From Agrilactobacillus yilanensis (GTDB lineage Bacteria > Bacillota > Bacilli > Lactobacillales > Lactobacillaceae), in assembly GCF_003946725.1 (NCBI RefSeq), contig NZ_RHOY01000016.1, positions 1-64,000 on the forward strand: a DNA stretch of 64,000 bases, in the 5' to 3' direction. The notes beneath the pieces are model-generated. The model was not told where the DNA came from and did no database searches. It saw nothing but the letters and a program-made list of their open reading frames with translations. This document shows positions 48,262 to 58,071 of the stretch, piece after piece; the first letter of the stretch is position 1; each line of letters starts with the position of its first letter. The position numbers were made by a program, and so were the translations under genes.

Positions 48262-48327
48262 AAAGTGCTTTCTCCATTGCAAATTGCTTGTTTAGCCTTG
48301 CGTTTGTGATGGATTGGCACTTTTTTT
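48262..48327 (+). terminator. Terminator or attenuator upstream of mnmE
   Basis: AAAGTGC/GCACTTT, TCCAT/ATGGA and GCAAA/TTTGT form one long hairpin followed by T7. It stops jag transcripts and also lies downstream of the promoter at 48204. That promoter therefore makes either a short RNA of about 90 nt or, on read-through, the mnmE-mnmG mRNA. Confidence 0.8.
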
Positions 48328-48366
48328 ATGTTTTGAATCTCGTTGAAAGAAATTATGGAGGTTATT

Positions 48367-49758
48367 ATGGCACATACAGTAACAGAATATGATACGATTG
48401 CCGCGATTTCGACACCGATTGGTGAGGGTGCAATTTCAATTGTGCGTCTATCTGGTGAACAAAGTTTAACAATTGCGAATCGAATTTTTAAAGGCAAAGA
48501 TTTGGCGCAAGTTGCCAGCCATACGATTCAATACGGTCATATTGTGGATCCTGAAACAGATGAAGTGATTGACGAAGTGATGGTTTCGGTAATGTTGGCA
48601 CCAAAGACTTTTACCCGTGAAGATGTTATTGAAATCAACTGTCACGGCGGCCTCTTGGCAACGAATCGTATTTTACAGTTATTGTTGGCCAATGGTGCTC
48701 GGGCGGCAGAACCTGGAGAATATACAAAGCGGGCCTTTTTAAACGGTCGAATTGATTTGACGCAAGCAGAATCGGTGATGGACTTGATTCGAGCTAAAAC
48801 GGATAAGGCAATGCATGTGGCTTTGAATCAGCTGGACGGAAATTTAGCCCATTTAATTCAGAATTTGCGTCAAGAAATTTTGCAAGTTTTAGCGCAAGTT
48901 GAAGTGAATATTGATTATCCAGAATACGATGAAGATGAATTAACGACGAAGATGCTGCTGGAAAAAGCAGATATTGTGGATCAAGCCATTAGTGAGCTTT
49001 TGAAGACTGCACAACAAGGTAAAGTTTTGCGGGAAGGCCTAGCGACGGCGATTATTGGCCGGCCGAATGTGGGGAAATCCAGTTTATTAAATTATTTATT
49101 ACACGAAGATAAAGCGATTGTAACCGATGTGGCCGGGACAACTCGAGATGTGATCGAGGAATATGTCAATATTAACGGGGTCCCGCTAAAATTAATTGAT
49201 ACTGCGGGGATTCACCACACAGAAGATAAGGTTGAAAAAATCGGGGTTGATCGCAGCCGGCAAGCACTGGAGGCGGCTGAATTAGTGTTACTAGTCCTTA
49301 ACCAAAGCGAAGCCTTAACCCCAGAAGATCAAGAGCTGTTAACTTTAACAAAGGCTAAAAAACGGATTATTTTGTTAAATAAAACAGATTTACCAACGGC
49401 ACTGACGAAAACAATGTTGCAGCCGTATTTGCATGAAGGCGAGCAGCCTTTAGAAATTTCAATTTTAACGCAGTTAGGCACTAAGGCCTTGGAACGCCGG
49501 ATAAACGCTTTGTTTTTTGCAGGGATTGAAACCAATCAAAATACGGTGATGGTTACGAATGCCCGGCAAATTGGGCTGTTGCGCCAGGCACAACAGGCTT
49601 TAAATGATGTCCGTCAAGGCATTGCTGCCGGGATGCCGGTGGATTTGGTTCAAATTGATATGACAAGCTGCTGGGATAAATTAGGTGAAATTACAGGAGA
49701 TAGTGCACCAGATGAATTAATTACGCAATTATTCAGTCAATTCTGCCTAGGTAAATAG
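48367..49758 (+). CDS. mnmE: tRNA modification GTPase MnmE
   Basis: MnmE works with MnmG to add carboxymethylaminomethyl groups to wobble U34 of certain tRNAs. It has 463 residues: an N-terminal tetrahydrofolate-binding domain, a helical domain, and a GTPase domain with [23 protein letters not shown] and NKTD. The C-terminus is CLGK, the variant of the conserved C(I/L/V)GK. The ATG at 48367 has GGAGG in front. An earlier start eight codons upstream lacks one. Confidence 0.96.
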   Translation: MAHTVTEYDTIAAISTPIGEGAISIVRLSGEQSLTIANRIFKGKDLAQVASHTIQYGHIVDPETDEVIDEVMVSVMLAPKTFTREDVIEINCHGGLLATNRILQLLLANGARAAEPGEYTKRAFLNGRIDLTQAESVMDLIRAKTDKAMHVALNQLDGNLAHLIQNLRQEILQVLAQVEVNIDYPEYDEDELTTKMLLEKADIVDQAISELLKTAQQGKVLREGLATAIIGRPNVGKSSLLNYLLHEDKAIVTDVAGTTRDVIEEYVNINGVPLKLIDTAGIHHTEDKVEKIGVDRSRQALEAAELVLLVLNQSEALTPEDQELLTLTKAKKRIILLNKTDLPTALTKTMLQPYLHEGEQPLEISILTQLGTKALERRINALFFAGIETNQNTVMVTNARQIGLLRQAQQALNDVRQGIAAGMPVDLVQIDMTSCWDKLGEITGDSAPDELITQLFSQFCLGK

Positions 49759-49790
49759 GTTAAAAGCCTTAAAGGAGTATTTTTAAATAA

Positions 49791-51686
49791 ATGAAAACTT
49801 ACGATTCTAAAACTTATGATGTGATTATTGTTGGTGCCGGCCATGCAGGCAGTGAGGCGGCTTTAGCAGCGGCACGAATGGGACAAAAAACATTACTGCT
49901 GACAATCAATTTAGATATGGTGGCTTTTATGCCTTGTAATCCTTCGGTAGGCGGTCCGGCAAAAGGGACGGTTGTTCGAGAGATTGATGCTTTAGGCGGT
50001 CAAATGGGTAAAAATATTGACGCCACTTATATCCAAATGCGGATGTTAAATACGGGTAAAGGCCCGGCTGTCCGGGCTTTACGGGCCCAAGCGGATAAAG
50101 GCCAATATCATCGGGTGATGAAAGATACTTTAGAAAATGAAGCCAATCTCACCTTACGCCAAGGTATTGCAGATGCATTAATTGTGGAAGATGGGGTTTG
50201 TAAAGGGGTTATCACGAATACAGGCGCCCGTTATTTAGCAGATGCGGTTGTCCTAACAGCGGGTACAGCTTCTCGGGGTAAGATTATTATCGGCGAATTG
50301 ATGTATTCTTCAGGACCTAATAACTCGATTCCATCTATTAAGCTGTCTGAAAACTTAGAAACATTAGGGTTTAAATTGCGGCGGTTTAAGACCGGGACGC
50401 CACCACGCGTGGACGGCAACACGATTGACTACAGCAAGACCGAAGAACAGCCTGGGGATACAACTCCGAATGCATTTAGTTATGAAACGCCAGATGCGGC
50501 TTATTTAACCGATCAATTATCGTGCTGGATGACCTATACCAATGCGACAACCCACCAAATTATTCGGGATAATTTAGATCGGGCCCCAATGTTTTCAGGC
50601 GTCATTGAAGGGGTTGGCCCAAGATATTGTCCTTCAATTGAAGATAAAATTGTCCGTTTTGCGGATAAGCCACGGCATCAGCTGTTCTTAGAGCCTGAAG
50701 GTCGCGATACAGAAGAATATTATGTCGGTGATTTTTCCACATCAATGCCCGAAGAAGTTCAGCAAAAAATGCTGCATTCTGTGGCCGGTCTAGAGCATGC
50801 AGAAATGATGCGGCCGGGCTATGCTATCGAATATGATGTGGTGGAGCCTTGGCAGTTGAAAGCAACTTTGGAAACTAAAGTTATTGAAAATCTTTATACA
50901 GCGGGTCAAATGAACGGTACTTCTGGTTATGAAGAAGCTGCTGGTCAAGGCATTGTCGCAGGAATTAATGCTGCTTTAAAAGTTCAGGGCAAAGCACCGT
51001 TTATTTTAAAACGCAGTGATGCTTATATTGGGGTCATGATTGATGATTTAGTAACTAAAGGTACTAATGAACCTTATCGTTTATTAACCAGCCGGGCAGA
51101 ATACCGTTTGATGTTGCGCCACGATAACGCCGATTTACGATTGACTCAGCAAGGTTATGAGTTTGGGTTGATTTCAGAAGACCGTTATCAAAACTTTTTA
51201 ACTAAAAAAGCAGCCATCGACGCAGAATTAGCGCGTTTGGAAAATGTTCGGGTTAAACCGACACCAGAAGTACAAGCCTTTTTAGCCGAAAAACAAGTTG
51301 CACCTTTGAAAGATGGTGTTTTGGGTGTTGATTTCTTAAAGCGGCCAGAAGTAACCTATGCAGATTTAGTACGTTTTGTAGGTGCAGCACCAACGGCATT
51401 GGATCATCGGGTTATTGAACAAGTTGAAATTCAAGTGAAGTATGCCGGTTATATTCGTAAGGAAGAAGCTAAAATTGCCAAATTAAAGCGGCTAGAAGCG
51501 AAAAAGATTCCAGATCGGATCGACTACAGTGCCATTAACGGTTTAGCTACTGAGGCACGGCAGAAGCTAGAAAAAATCCAACCGGAAACGCTAGCTCAAG
51601 CCAGTCGGATTAGCGGTGTCAATCCAGCCGACATCGGTATCTTGAGTGTTTATATCCAACAAGGTAAAATTGCAAAAGTAGGTTAA
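49791..51686 (+). CDS. mnmG: tRNA modification FAD enzyme MnmG (GidA)
   Basis: MnmG is the FAD- and NADH-dependent partner of MnmE. It has 631 residues with the FAD-binding site [18 protein letters not shown] at about residue 14, the two conserved GidA signatures [11 protein letters not shown]-like ([10 protein letters not shown]) and [17 protein letters not shown]-like ([13 protein letters not shown]), and a C-terminal helical domain that binds MnmE. AAAGGAG is 13 nt before the ATG. Confidence 0.96.
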   Translation: MKTYDSKTYDVIIVGAGHAGSEAALAAARMGQKTLLLTINLDMVAFMPCNPSVGGPAKGTVVREIDALGGQMGKNIDATYIQMRMLNTGKGPAVRALRAQADKGQYHRVMKDTLENEANLTLRQGIADALIVEDGVCKGVITNTGARYLADAVVLTAGTASRGKIIIGELMYSSGPNNSIPSIKLSENLETLGFKLRRFKTGTPPRVDGNTIDYSKTEEQPGDTTPNAFSYETPDAAYLTDQLSCWMTYTNATTHQIIRDNLDRAPMFSGVIEGVGPRYCPSIEDKIVRFADKPRHQLFLEPEGRDTEEYYVGDFSTSMPEEVQQKMLHSVAGLEHAEMMRPGYAIEYDVVEPWQLKATLETKVIENLYTAGQMNGTSGYEEAAGQGIVAGINAALKVQGKAPFILKRSDAYIGVMIDDLVTKGTNEPYRLLTSRAEYRLMLRHDNADLRLTQQGYEFGLISEDRYQNFLTKKAAIDAELARLENVRVKPTPEVQAFLAEKQVAPLKDGVLGVDFLKRPEVTYADLVRFVGAAPTALDHRVIEQVEIQVKYAGYIRKEEAKIAKLKRLEAKKIPDRIDYSAINGLATEARQKLEKIQPETLAQASRISGVNPADIGILSVYIQQGKIAKVG

Positions 51687-51690
51687 ACTT

Positions 51691-51731
51691 AAAAAACCCA
51701 GTCAACGTATTTTGAGGACTGGGCTTTTTTT
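51691..51731 (+). terminator. Terminator after mnmG
   Basis: CCCAGTC and GGACTGGG form the stem and seven T follow. Confidence 0.88.
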
Positions 51732-51752
51732 GTGCACTGATTAAAAAGTCTG

Positions 51753-51810
51753 CTAGTTTGTATTGCAAGTTAGTTAATCTTAACGTATACTAATTTGTAA
51801 AGCAAGATAG
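51753..51810 (+). promoter_or_regulatory. Promoter of padR gene with two operator copies
   Basis: TTGCAA (51763-51768), 17 bp and TATACT (51786-51791) form a promoter. Two imperfect inverted repeats of the form CTAnnTTG-N5-CAAGnTAG overlap it, at 51753-51773 (over the -35) and 51790-51810 (over the -10 and start), with centres 37 bp apart. PadR proteins bind such sites and usually repress their own gene. Confidence 0.75.
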
Positions 51811-51830
51811 TTAGCTAAGGAGACTTTTTT

Positions 51831-52193
51831 ATGACATCCAAAGTGTCTTCACAGATGTTAAAAGGAATTTTATCCGGATGTATTTTAGTTTTATTAAGCC
51901 GAGAAACACTTTATGGTTATAAGATCAGTACAGCACTCATGGCGTTTGGCTTTGATGAAGTCCCCATGGGCACCATTTATCCTTTACTATTGTCATTAGA
52001 AAAAAAGGGCTTCATTCAAAGTCAGCTACAGCCGTCAGAAAACGGGCCGGACCGTAAATACTATACTTTGACGGCTGCGGGCAAAGCTGAAAAGAAGGCT
52101 TTTATCAAACAATGGCAGGTTTTAAGTACAAATGTGGCGCAATTAATTAAGGAGGATGTCTATGAAGACCTCAGCAGTGATCGCACAAAATAA
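51831..52193 (+). CDS. PadR-family transcriptional regulator
   Basis: This is a 120-residue winged-helix protein with the PadR text ILVLLSRETLYGYKIST, PMGTIYPLLLSLEKKGFI and GPDRKYYTLTAAG. It has no ligand domain beyond the short C-terminal helix. It is followed by an overlapping membrane-protein gene that it probably regulates together with itself. The signal is unknown, but PadR proteins of this kind often answer to cell-envelope or drug stress. Confidence 0.88.
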   Translation: MTSKVSSQMLKGILSGCILVLLSRETLYGYKISTALMAFGFDEVPMGTIYPLLLSLEKKGFIQSQLQPSENGPDRKYYTLTAAGKAEKKAFIKQWQVLSTNVAQLIKEDVYEDLSSDRTK

Positions 52194-52731
52194 TCTATTA
52201 CGGCAGCAATTAGACAAGGTTAATCGACGTTATTACGAAAATTTACTTATTTATTTTAGATGCCAAACTTTATTTAGAGCGGAACCCCAGGGGGAAGGGC
52301 TACTGTTAGAAATTCTGCAAGATATCATTGAGGCACAAAAACATGGGCAAAGTGCTTCAGAATATTTTGGCAGACAGCCTAAAGCCATGGTGGACGCACT
52401 CATTGATGAAATACCGCTGCAGCGTAAAAGTATTTGGCAGTTTTGTGGCTTAGTATTGGGTATTTACAGTCTAATCAGTTTAAGCGTGCAGCTGCTGACA
52501 ACCGCCCATTTTTTAGATTTTGGCTTTTTATTCATTGAAACAGGGCTTGTTTTAGGCTTATGTCTTTTGATTTTTAAAAGTATTGCGGCAGCAACTTACT
52601 ATTATCAGCATCGAATTTTGAAAATACTGCTGAGTTATGGTGTGATTGGTCTTTGTTTTGCGGCTTTTGTTGGTTTTACAAGCTTAAAGACTTATTTGCA
52701 TTGGCAGACAGTTTTGAGTTGGCATTGGTGA
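52162..52731 (+). CDS. PadR-linked membrane protein (DUF1129-like)
   Basis: This 189-residue protein has an N-terminal soluble helical part (about 1-90, including LLLEILQDIIEAQKHGQSASEYFGRQPKAMVDALID) and then four hydrophobic segments (about 95-185). Soluble-then-membrane proteins of this type (DUF1129 or DUF1048 class) are often encoded next to PadR genes. The function is unknown. I use the second ATG at 52162 because GGAGG lies 6 nt before it. It overlaps padR by 32 bp. Confidence 0.75.
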   Translation: MKTSAVIAQNNLLRQQLDKVNRRYYENLLIYFRCQTLFRAEPQGEGLLLEILQDIIEAQKHGQSASEYFGRQPKAMVDALIDEIPLQRKSIWQFCGLVLGIYSLISLSVQLLTTAHFLDFGFLFIETGLVLGLCLLIFKSIAAATYYYQHRILKILLSYGVIGLCFAAFVGFTSLKTYLHWQTVLSWHW

Positions 52732-52789
52732 AATATTATTTCTTGGGAAATAATGCAATTTGAAAATAGAGAAATAGGGGTAAATGTAG

Positions 52790-53605
52790 ATGTATAAGTT
52801 AATTGTATGCGATTTGGATGAAACTTTATTAAATGATGCTGGTGTTTTGACAGCGGGCAATATTACGGCGATTAAAGCAGCTATGGCCAAAGGGGTTTAT
52901 TTTGTACCCAATTCTGGCCGTAGCTATACGTCTTTTCAAGATAATTTAGCGGATTTAGGACTAAAAAATAAAGCCGATACTTATAGTATCAGCTACAATG
53001 GTGGTTTGATCATTGAAAATAAAGATAATCGGCCGCTGGCGCAACACACTTTAGATTTTGAGACCGCTAAAGCTGTTTTTGAATTAGCGCTGGCTAGCGG
53101 TGGTTCAGTGCATCTTTATACGGCAGATCACGGTTATTTATGTCAGCCTTCTCAATGGGATTTGGCCTATTTAAAGCAACGGGGTGTCCACTTTGAGATT
53201 TTAGAAAATCCTAATTTTGAAGATTTCAGAGACGCGTTAATTATGAAAGTGATTGTGGCTTTTCCGAAAATGGCGGACCGGCAAGCGCTAAAAGATAAAG
53301 TCTTAACGCAGGTTAAAACGCCGTTAACTGCCACTTTTTCTTCAGACCGCTATATTGAATTTAATGCCGCTGAGGCGGACAAAGGCCGTGCGACACTGGA
53401 ATTGGCCGAAAAATTAGGCCTCACAGCCGAACAAGTCATTGCGGTAGGTGATAACAGTAATGATTTGGCAATGATTCAGGCAGCAGGCCTAGGGGTTTGT
53501 ATGGCCAATGGTTTAGACGGTGTCAAAGCCCAGGCCCAGTATGTGACGCAAAGTGACAACAATCAAGATGCGCTAAAAGAAATTATCGAACGTTTTATTT
53601 TATAG
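52790..53605 (+). CDS. HAD-superfamily phosphatase, Cof-type
   Basis: This is a cytoplasmic phosphatase of 271 residues acting on sugar phosphates or flavin-like substrates (family range is broad). The catalytic motif is CDLDETLLN at the N-terminus, motif II is NSGRSYTSF, motif III is the Lys near DKGRATLEL, and the metal motif is GDNSNDLAMI. The first 30 residues give a standard start. It overlaps the end of the convergent GntR gene by 6 bp. Confidence 0.88.
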   Translation: MYKLIVCDLDETLLNDAGVLTAGNITAIKAAMAKGVYFVPNSGRSYTSFQDNLADLGLKNKADTYSISYNGGLIIENKDNRPLAQHTLDFETAKAVFELALASGGSVHLYTADHGYLCQPSQWDLAYLKQRGVHFEILENPNFEDFRDALIMKVIVAFPKMADRQALKDKVLTQVKTPLTATFSSDRYIEFNAAEADKGRATLELAEKLGLTAEQVIAVGDNSNDLAMIQAAGLGVCMANGLDGVKAQAQYVTQSDNNQDALKEIIERFIL

Positions 53606-54289
53606 AGTTGGTGTGGTATCGTCTGAAAAATAAGTCGGGAAGGCGGCGACTAAAGCTTGTTCTTCATCTAACATCAAATGTAGGTGATTAATTGTCAACC
53701 GCTCAGCTTCTTCTGGTTCGTGGGCTTTAACAGCGGCTAATAATTGATTGTGGTCGTTAACTAATTTGCTCCAGTTGAGACTGGCAAGATTTAGCCGTAG
53801 CCAACGGAAACGATTTAATTGAACATTAATGGTCTGGAGCCAATCCCAGACCATTTTTTTGTCGGTAATTTCATAAAAACTACGGTGAAAAGCTTCATCT
53901 AGATCAAAAAAGGCTTCGTAATCATTACTTTTAATGGCCGTATGTTGCGCTTTGACAATATTTTGCAAGGCTCTGATATCTGCAGTTTTGGCTTTAGAAG
54001 CCGCTTCAACCATCACTTTACGCTCAATACTTTCACGGACAAAACGGGCGTTGACAGCCACGTCTAAGTTGATTTTTGAAACATAGGTCCCACTTTGAGG
54101 GATAACTTCGATTAAGCCATCTTTACGCAGCCGAATTAAGGCTTCACGAATTGGTGTCCGGCCAAGATCTAAATCTTTTTCTAAAGAACTTTCAGAAATT
54201 TTATCACCGGGGGCATAACTAGAATGCATGATGCGTTTACTAATTTCTAAATAGGCTTGATGTTGCATATTGTTGCTAAAATTCATCAT
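53600..54289 (-). CDS. GntR/FadR-family transcriptional regulator
   Basis: This 229-residue regulator has an N-terminal winged helix (GDKISESSLEKDLDLGRTPIREALIRLRKDGLIEV region, about 25-75) and a C-terminal helical FCD ligand domain. Candidate metal ligands are seen in ARFVRESIERK, DLDEAFHRSFYE and DHNQLLAA. I take the ATG at 54289, downstream of GGAGGT. It is divergent from the liv operon and may control it or its neighbours. This is inference, and the effector is unknown. Confidence 0.83.
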   Translation of the reverse strand: MMNFSNNMQHQAYLEISKRIMHSSYAPGDKISESSLEKDLDLGRTPIREALIRLRKDGLIEVIPQSGTYVSKINLDVAVNARFVRESIERKVMVEAASKAKTADIRALQNIVKAQHTAIKSNDYEAFFDLDEAFHRSFYEITDKKMVWDWLQTINVQLNRFRWLRLNLASLNWSKLVNDHNQLLAAVKAHEPEEAERLTINHLHLMLDEEQALVAAFPTYFSDDTTPTL

Positions 54290-54905
54290 AAAAATAACGA
54301 CCTCCACTAATAAAATACTTATGATAATAATATCACATTCACACCAGACAAGGACGGTATCTAAAAAATTCTTCAAATTATTAAAAAAATAGACCAAATC
54401 AACGGGCCTTTAATAACTTGTGAATCTGAGCGAACTGGATACGCACGAACTTGTAGCCAACATTAAAATGAGATTAGAAATATAAAAATGACTATTTAAC
54501 TCATCTTAATTTAATTATATGGTCAATTTGATTAAATAATTACTTTATTATATTTATTCAAATTATTTTTTAAAATGACTATTTTCAATAATAGGCTGAA
54601 TTAATGCGTTTTTCATAAATTGCAATTAAACAGCGTACAATTAAATTATGAGATTACAAACGATAAAATTAATTTTTAATGATAATATCATATGGTGCGG
54701 CTTATTATACATAAATCTCTTAATTTTTCGATATAAATGCTTCTTAATAAAGACTTTAAAACTTCATGGGTCACGCGACATGACCACCTTATTTTGCAGT
54801 ATAAACAAATTATTTTGAATTTTTAATGAAAATTAGTTGATTTAATTATAATAATGTTTTAATATATTAGAAAAATATTAGAAAAACATTTGGGTGGTTA
54901 TAATA
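54290..54905. other. AT-rich gap between the GntR gene and livJ
   Basis: This 616-bp region has no gene that I can support. A 13-bp direct repeat AAAATGACTATTT lies at 54485-54497 and 54572-54584, possible regulator sites. A likely livJ promoter (TTGATT at 54837-54842, 17 bp, TAATAT at 54860-54865) leaves a leader of about 35 nt. Confidence 0.55.
54837..54865 (+). promoter_or_regulatory. Likely promoter of the liv operon
   Basis: TTGATT, 17 bp and TAATAT lie shortly before livJ. The -35 and -10 each differ from consensus by two bases or fewer. Confidence 0.55.
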
Positions 54906-56090
54906 ATGAAAAAATCTAAGATTGCAATTTTGGCAGCTTCAGCATTGATGTTGGCTGCAACATTCACAGGGTGTGCGAACAAAGCCGCTAGTGAAGGGAA
55001 CTCAGCTTCAGGAAATACGATTACGATTGGCGGGAACTTCGAATTATCTGGTTCTGCTGCCGCTTATGGCAGTGCAATGCAACGTGGGGTTAAATTAGCA
55101 GTCAATGAAATTAACAAAAACGGCGGGGTTAAAGTAGACGGTAAGAAGATGAAGTTAAAATTAGTGACGAAGGATAATAAATCCGATAACTCACAAGCTG
55201 CCTCTATTGCCACGAACTTAACGACACAGACAAAAGCTTCAGCTGTTATTGGCCCAATTACTTCTGGGGCAGGCTTAGCAGCATTGCCAAACATGACTAA
55301 GGCCAAAGTACCTTTAATCACACCCGGGGGAACGCAAGATTCATTAACTTTACAAAAGAATGGTAAAGTTCAGCCTTATATGTTCCGTTCATGTTTTGAA
55401 GATAGTTTCCAAGGGGAAGCTTTGGCACGTTACATCTATAATAATATGAACTTAAATCGGGTAGCGATTTTAGGGGATAAATCAACAGATTATGCTCAAG
55501 GATTGATCAAGGCGTTCAAGAAAGAATATAAAGGCAAAGTGGTTGTTACAGAATACTATCAATCTGGGGACAAAGACTTTAACACGTTATTAACAAAATT
55601 AAAGGGTAAAGAATTTGATGCTTTGTTTGTACCAGGTTACTACTCTGAAGCTGGGTTGATCGTCCGTCAAGCTAGAGAAATGGGTATTACTCAACCAATC
55701 GTTGGGGCCGATGGTTTCGCAGATCCTAAGCTTATCAAGATTGCCGGAAAGAAAAATGCTTCAAACATTTATTATACAACGCACTTTGATGCTAAAGCAC
55801 CAGCGAACGATAAAGTCGGTAAATACTTGAAACTTTACAAAGACACTTACGGTGACGATGCCGGAACATTTGATGCTTTGTCTTACGATGCAGTTTACAT
55901 GATTAAACAAGCGATTGAAGATCAAGATTCTACAAACTCTGTTAAGATTGCCAAAGGTTTGGCTAAGTTGAAGAACTTTGAAGGGGTTACTGGTTCAATT
56001 ACGATTGACAAAGATCATAATCCACAAAAACCAGTTATCATTACAAAACTTGAAAACGGGGTTGAAGCAGAAGCAACCGCGGTTAAATAA
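54906..56090 (+). CDS. livJ: Branched-chain amino-acid ABC transporter, substrate-binding lipoprotein
   Basis: This lipoprotein (394 residues) captures leucine, isoleucine or valine outside the cell. It has an N-terminal lipobox TFTGC and the type I periplasmic-binding fold beginning ITIGGNFELSGSAAAYGSA. The ATG at 54906 has GGGTGG about 9 nt upstream. A terminator-like hairpin follows, which would let livJ be made in excess over the permease genes. Confidence 0.9.
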   Translation: MKKSKIAILAASALMLAATFTGCANKAASEGNSASGNTITIGGNFELSGSAAAYGSAMQRGVKLAVNEINKNGGVKVDGKKMKLKLVTKDNKSDNSQAASIATNLTTQTKASAVIGPITSGAGLAALPNMTKAKVPLITPGGTQDSLTLQKNGKVQPYMFRSCFEDSFQGEALARYIYNNMNLNRVAILGDKSTDYAQGLIKAFKKEYKGKVVVTEYYQSGDKDFNTLLTKLKGKEFDALFVPGYYSEAGLIVRQAREMGITQPIVGADGFADPKLIKIAGKKNASNIYYTTHFDAKAPANDKVGKYLKLYKDTYGDDAGTFDALSYDAVYMIKQAIEDQDSTNSVKIAKGLAKLKNFEGVTGSITIDKDHNPQKPVIITKLENGVEAEATAVK

Positions 56091-56155
56091 AAGTTAAAAT
56101 TTAAGTTTCTGTTTTTCCCAGTTGTGCAGCAATACTGTTAGGTTATTTCTGAGAA

Positions 56156-56193
56156 AAGCCTAGTCCAAATGATTATTGGTACTGGGCTTTTTT
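56156..56193 (+). terminator. Hairpin between livJ and livH (partial terminator)
   Basis: AAGCCTAGTCC pairs with GGTACTGGGCTT (G-U and a bulge allowed) before six T. It lies inside the operon, which is common after binding-protein genes. Confidence 0.75.
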
Positions 56194-56228
56194 CAAAGTT
56201 ATGAGTAAATTTAAGGAGCGTGAGCAGT

Positions 56229-57104
56229 GTGCAGATTTTACAACAACTTATTAATGGGCTGTCCCTAGGGAGTATTTATGCGTTATTAGCCTTAGGGTAC
56301 ACAATGGTTTACGGCATCATTAAGTTAATCAACTTTGCCCACGGTGATGTTTATATGTTAGGGGCCTTTTGGGGTTATTATATGATTAATCAATTCCATG
56401 TGGGCTTTTGGACGGCTTTAATTGTATCTATGATCTTTTGTGCCATCGTTGGGGTGGTCATTGAATTCTTAGCTTATCGGCCACTTAGAAATTCACCGCG
56501 GATTGTCGTTTTAATTACCGCAATCGGGGTTTCGTTCCTATTGGAAAATGGGATGAGTTATCTCTTTTCTTCTAGTCCGCGGGATTTCCCACAGGCAATG
56601 CAGATGGTTCGGTACCATTTCTGGGGCATTTCGATTTCAAATATTCAGATTTTAATTTTAGTAACTTCTATTGTTTTGATGATCTTATTGCAATTAATCA
56701 TCAAGCGGACCCGGATGGGTAAAGCAATGCGGGCAGTTTCTGTGGATCCAGAAGCGGCGAAGTTAATCGGGATTAATGTGAATCATACAATTTCCTTTAC
56801 GTTTGCTTTAGGCTCTGCTTTAGCAGGGGCTGCGGGGGTAATGATTGGTTTGTATTACAACTCGATTGATCCATTGATGGGGATGACACCAGGGATTAAA
56901 GCCTTTGTTGCTGCGGTTTTAGGTGGTATTGGTTTGATTCCAGGGGCTGCGTTAGGTGGCTTTGTCATCGGGATTGTGGAAACCATTGTGCAAGCATTGG
57001 GCTTTTCAGCTTTCCGAGATGCGGCGGTTTATGCCATCTTGATCATTATTTTAATTATTCGACCAGCTGGTATTTTAGGCAAGGTCACACGTGAGAAAGT
57101 GTAG
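56229..57104 (+). CDS. livH: Branched-chain amino-acid ABC permease LivH
   Basis: This permease has 291 residues and about eight membrane segments. Family text includes GLSLGSIYALLALGYTMVYG at the N-terminus and the cytoplasmic loop GKAMRAVSVDPEAAKLIGIN. GTG at 56229 is placed 10 nt after AAGGAG. Another GTG three codons earlier is only 1 nt from it. The gene overlaps the ribosome-binding region of livM. Confidence 0.9.
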   Translation: MQILQQLINGLSLGSIYALLALGYTMVYGIIKLINFAHGDVYMLGAFWGYYMINQFHVGFWTALIVSMIFCAIVGVVIEFLAYRPLRNSPRIVVLITAIGVSFLLENGMSYLFSSSPRDFPQAMQMVRYHFWGISISNIQILILVTSIVLMILLQLIIKRTRMGKAMRAVSVDPEAAKLIGINVNHTISFTFALGSALAGAAGVMIGLYYNSIDPLMGMTPGIKAFVAAVLGGIGLIPGAALGGFVIGIVETIVQALGFSAFRDAAVYAILIIILIIRPAGILGKVTREKV

Positions 57105-57114
57105 GTGTCTGACA

Positions 57115-58071
57115 TTGAAGAAAAATCTTAAATTTAATGCAATTTGGCTTTTGATCGCCATCGCTGGCTGGATTTTGATCAATGTCCTTGAAGGCGTCGG
57201 CATTATTGACCAGTTTGCGGAAAATACGTTAGTTTTGATTGGGATTAATATTATTTTAGCAACGGGGTTAAACTTAATTATTGGTTTTTCCGGACAGTTT
57301 TCTTTAGGGCATGCGGGTTTTATGGCTTTAGGCGCTTATGCGGCGGCTTTAGTCACGCAGGCGATTCCAACACCGGGTGGTTTTGTGATCGGGATGGTCG
57401 CTGGGATGATCTTGGCCGGTGTCGTAGCGTTGATCATTGGGATGCCAACATTGCGCTTAAAAGGTGATTATTTAGCCATTGCCACAATGGGTGCGGCGGA
57501 GATTATTCGAATTATTATTGTCAATCTAAAAATTACCAATGGGCCGGCGGGGCTTTATGGTTTACCACAGTTAGCGAATTGGTCGTTAGTTTATGTTTTA
57601 GTCGTGGTGACGACGATCTTTACGGTTAATTTTATTCATTCTCGTAATGGCCGGGCAGTGATGTCGGTACGTGAAGATGAAATTGCGGCTGAATCTATGG
57701 GGATTAATACGACTAAATTTAAAGTTGCCGCATTTGTCTTCGGTGGTATGACAGCTGCGATTGGCGGGGCGTTACATGCTAGTTACATTCAAACTATCGC
57801 GCCGAATGATTTCGGGATTATGCAGTCGATTAATATTTTGATTATCGTCGTTATGGGCGGTATTGGCAGTATTACCGGAACATTTGCGGCCGCAATTTTG
57901 CTAGGTATTTTGGATATGGTCATGCAAAGTTTCGGGGCGTTACGGATGGTCCTTTACTCACTGGCTTTAATTTTAATCATGATCTTCCGGCCTAAGGGCT
58001 TGTTTGGGACTTGGGAATTTTCAGTGAAGCGTTTGTTCAATCGTAAGAAAAAAGCAAAGGAGGGGGCTTAA
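57115..58071 (+). CDS. livM: Branched-chain amino-acid ABC permease LivM
   Basis: LivM is the second membrane subunit, with 318 residues and about nine to ten membrane segments, ending in the basic tail KRLFNRKKKAKEGA. The coupling loop GRAVMSVREDEIAAESMGIN is present. TTG at 57115 has an AGGTG 7 nt before it. An upstream GTG start inside livH is less likely. Confidence 0.9.
   Translation: MKKNLKFNAIWLLIAIAGWILINVLEGVGIIDQFAENTLVLIGINIILATGLNLIIGFSGQFSLGHAGFMALGAYAAALVTQAIPTPGGFVIGMVAGMILAGVVALIIGMPTLRLKGDYLAIATMGAAEIIRIIIVNLKITNGPAGLYGLPQLANWSLVYVLVVVTTIFTVNFIHSRNGRAVMSVREDEIAAESMGINTTKFKVAAFVFGGMTAAIGGALHASYIQTIAPNDFGIMQSINILIIVVMGGIGSITGTFAAAILLGILDMVMQSFGALRMVLYSLALILIMIFRPKGLFGTWEFSVKRLFNRKKKAKEGA

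Noticed and set aside
54420-54470. A GAGCGAACTGGATACGCACGA-like patch (only in part similar to the hairpin repeats)
   Set aside because: The likeness to the AGAGCG/CGTAG motifs is weak and no complementary arms are present. It is probably chance.
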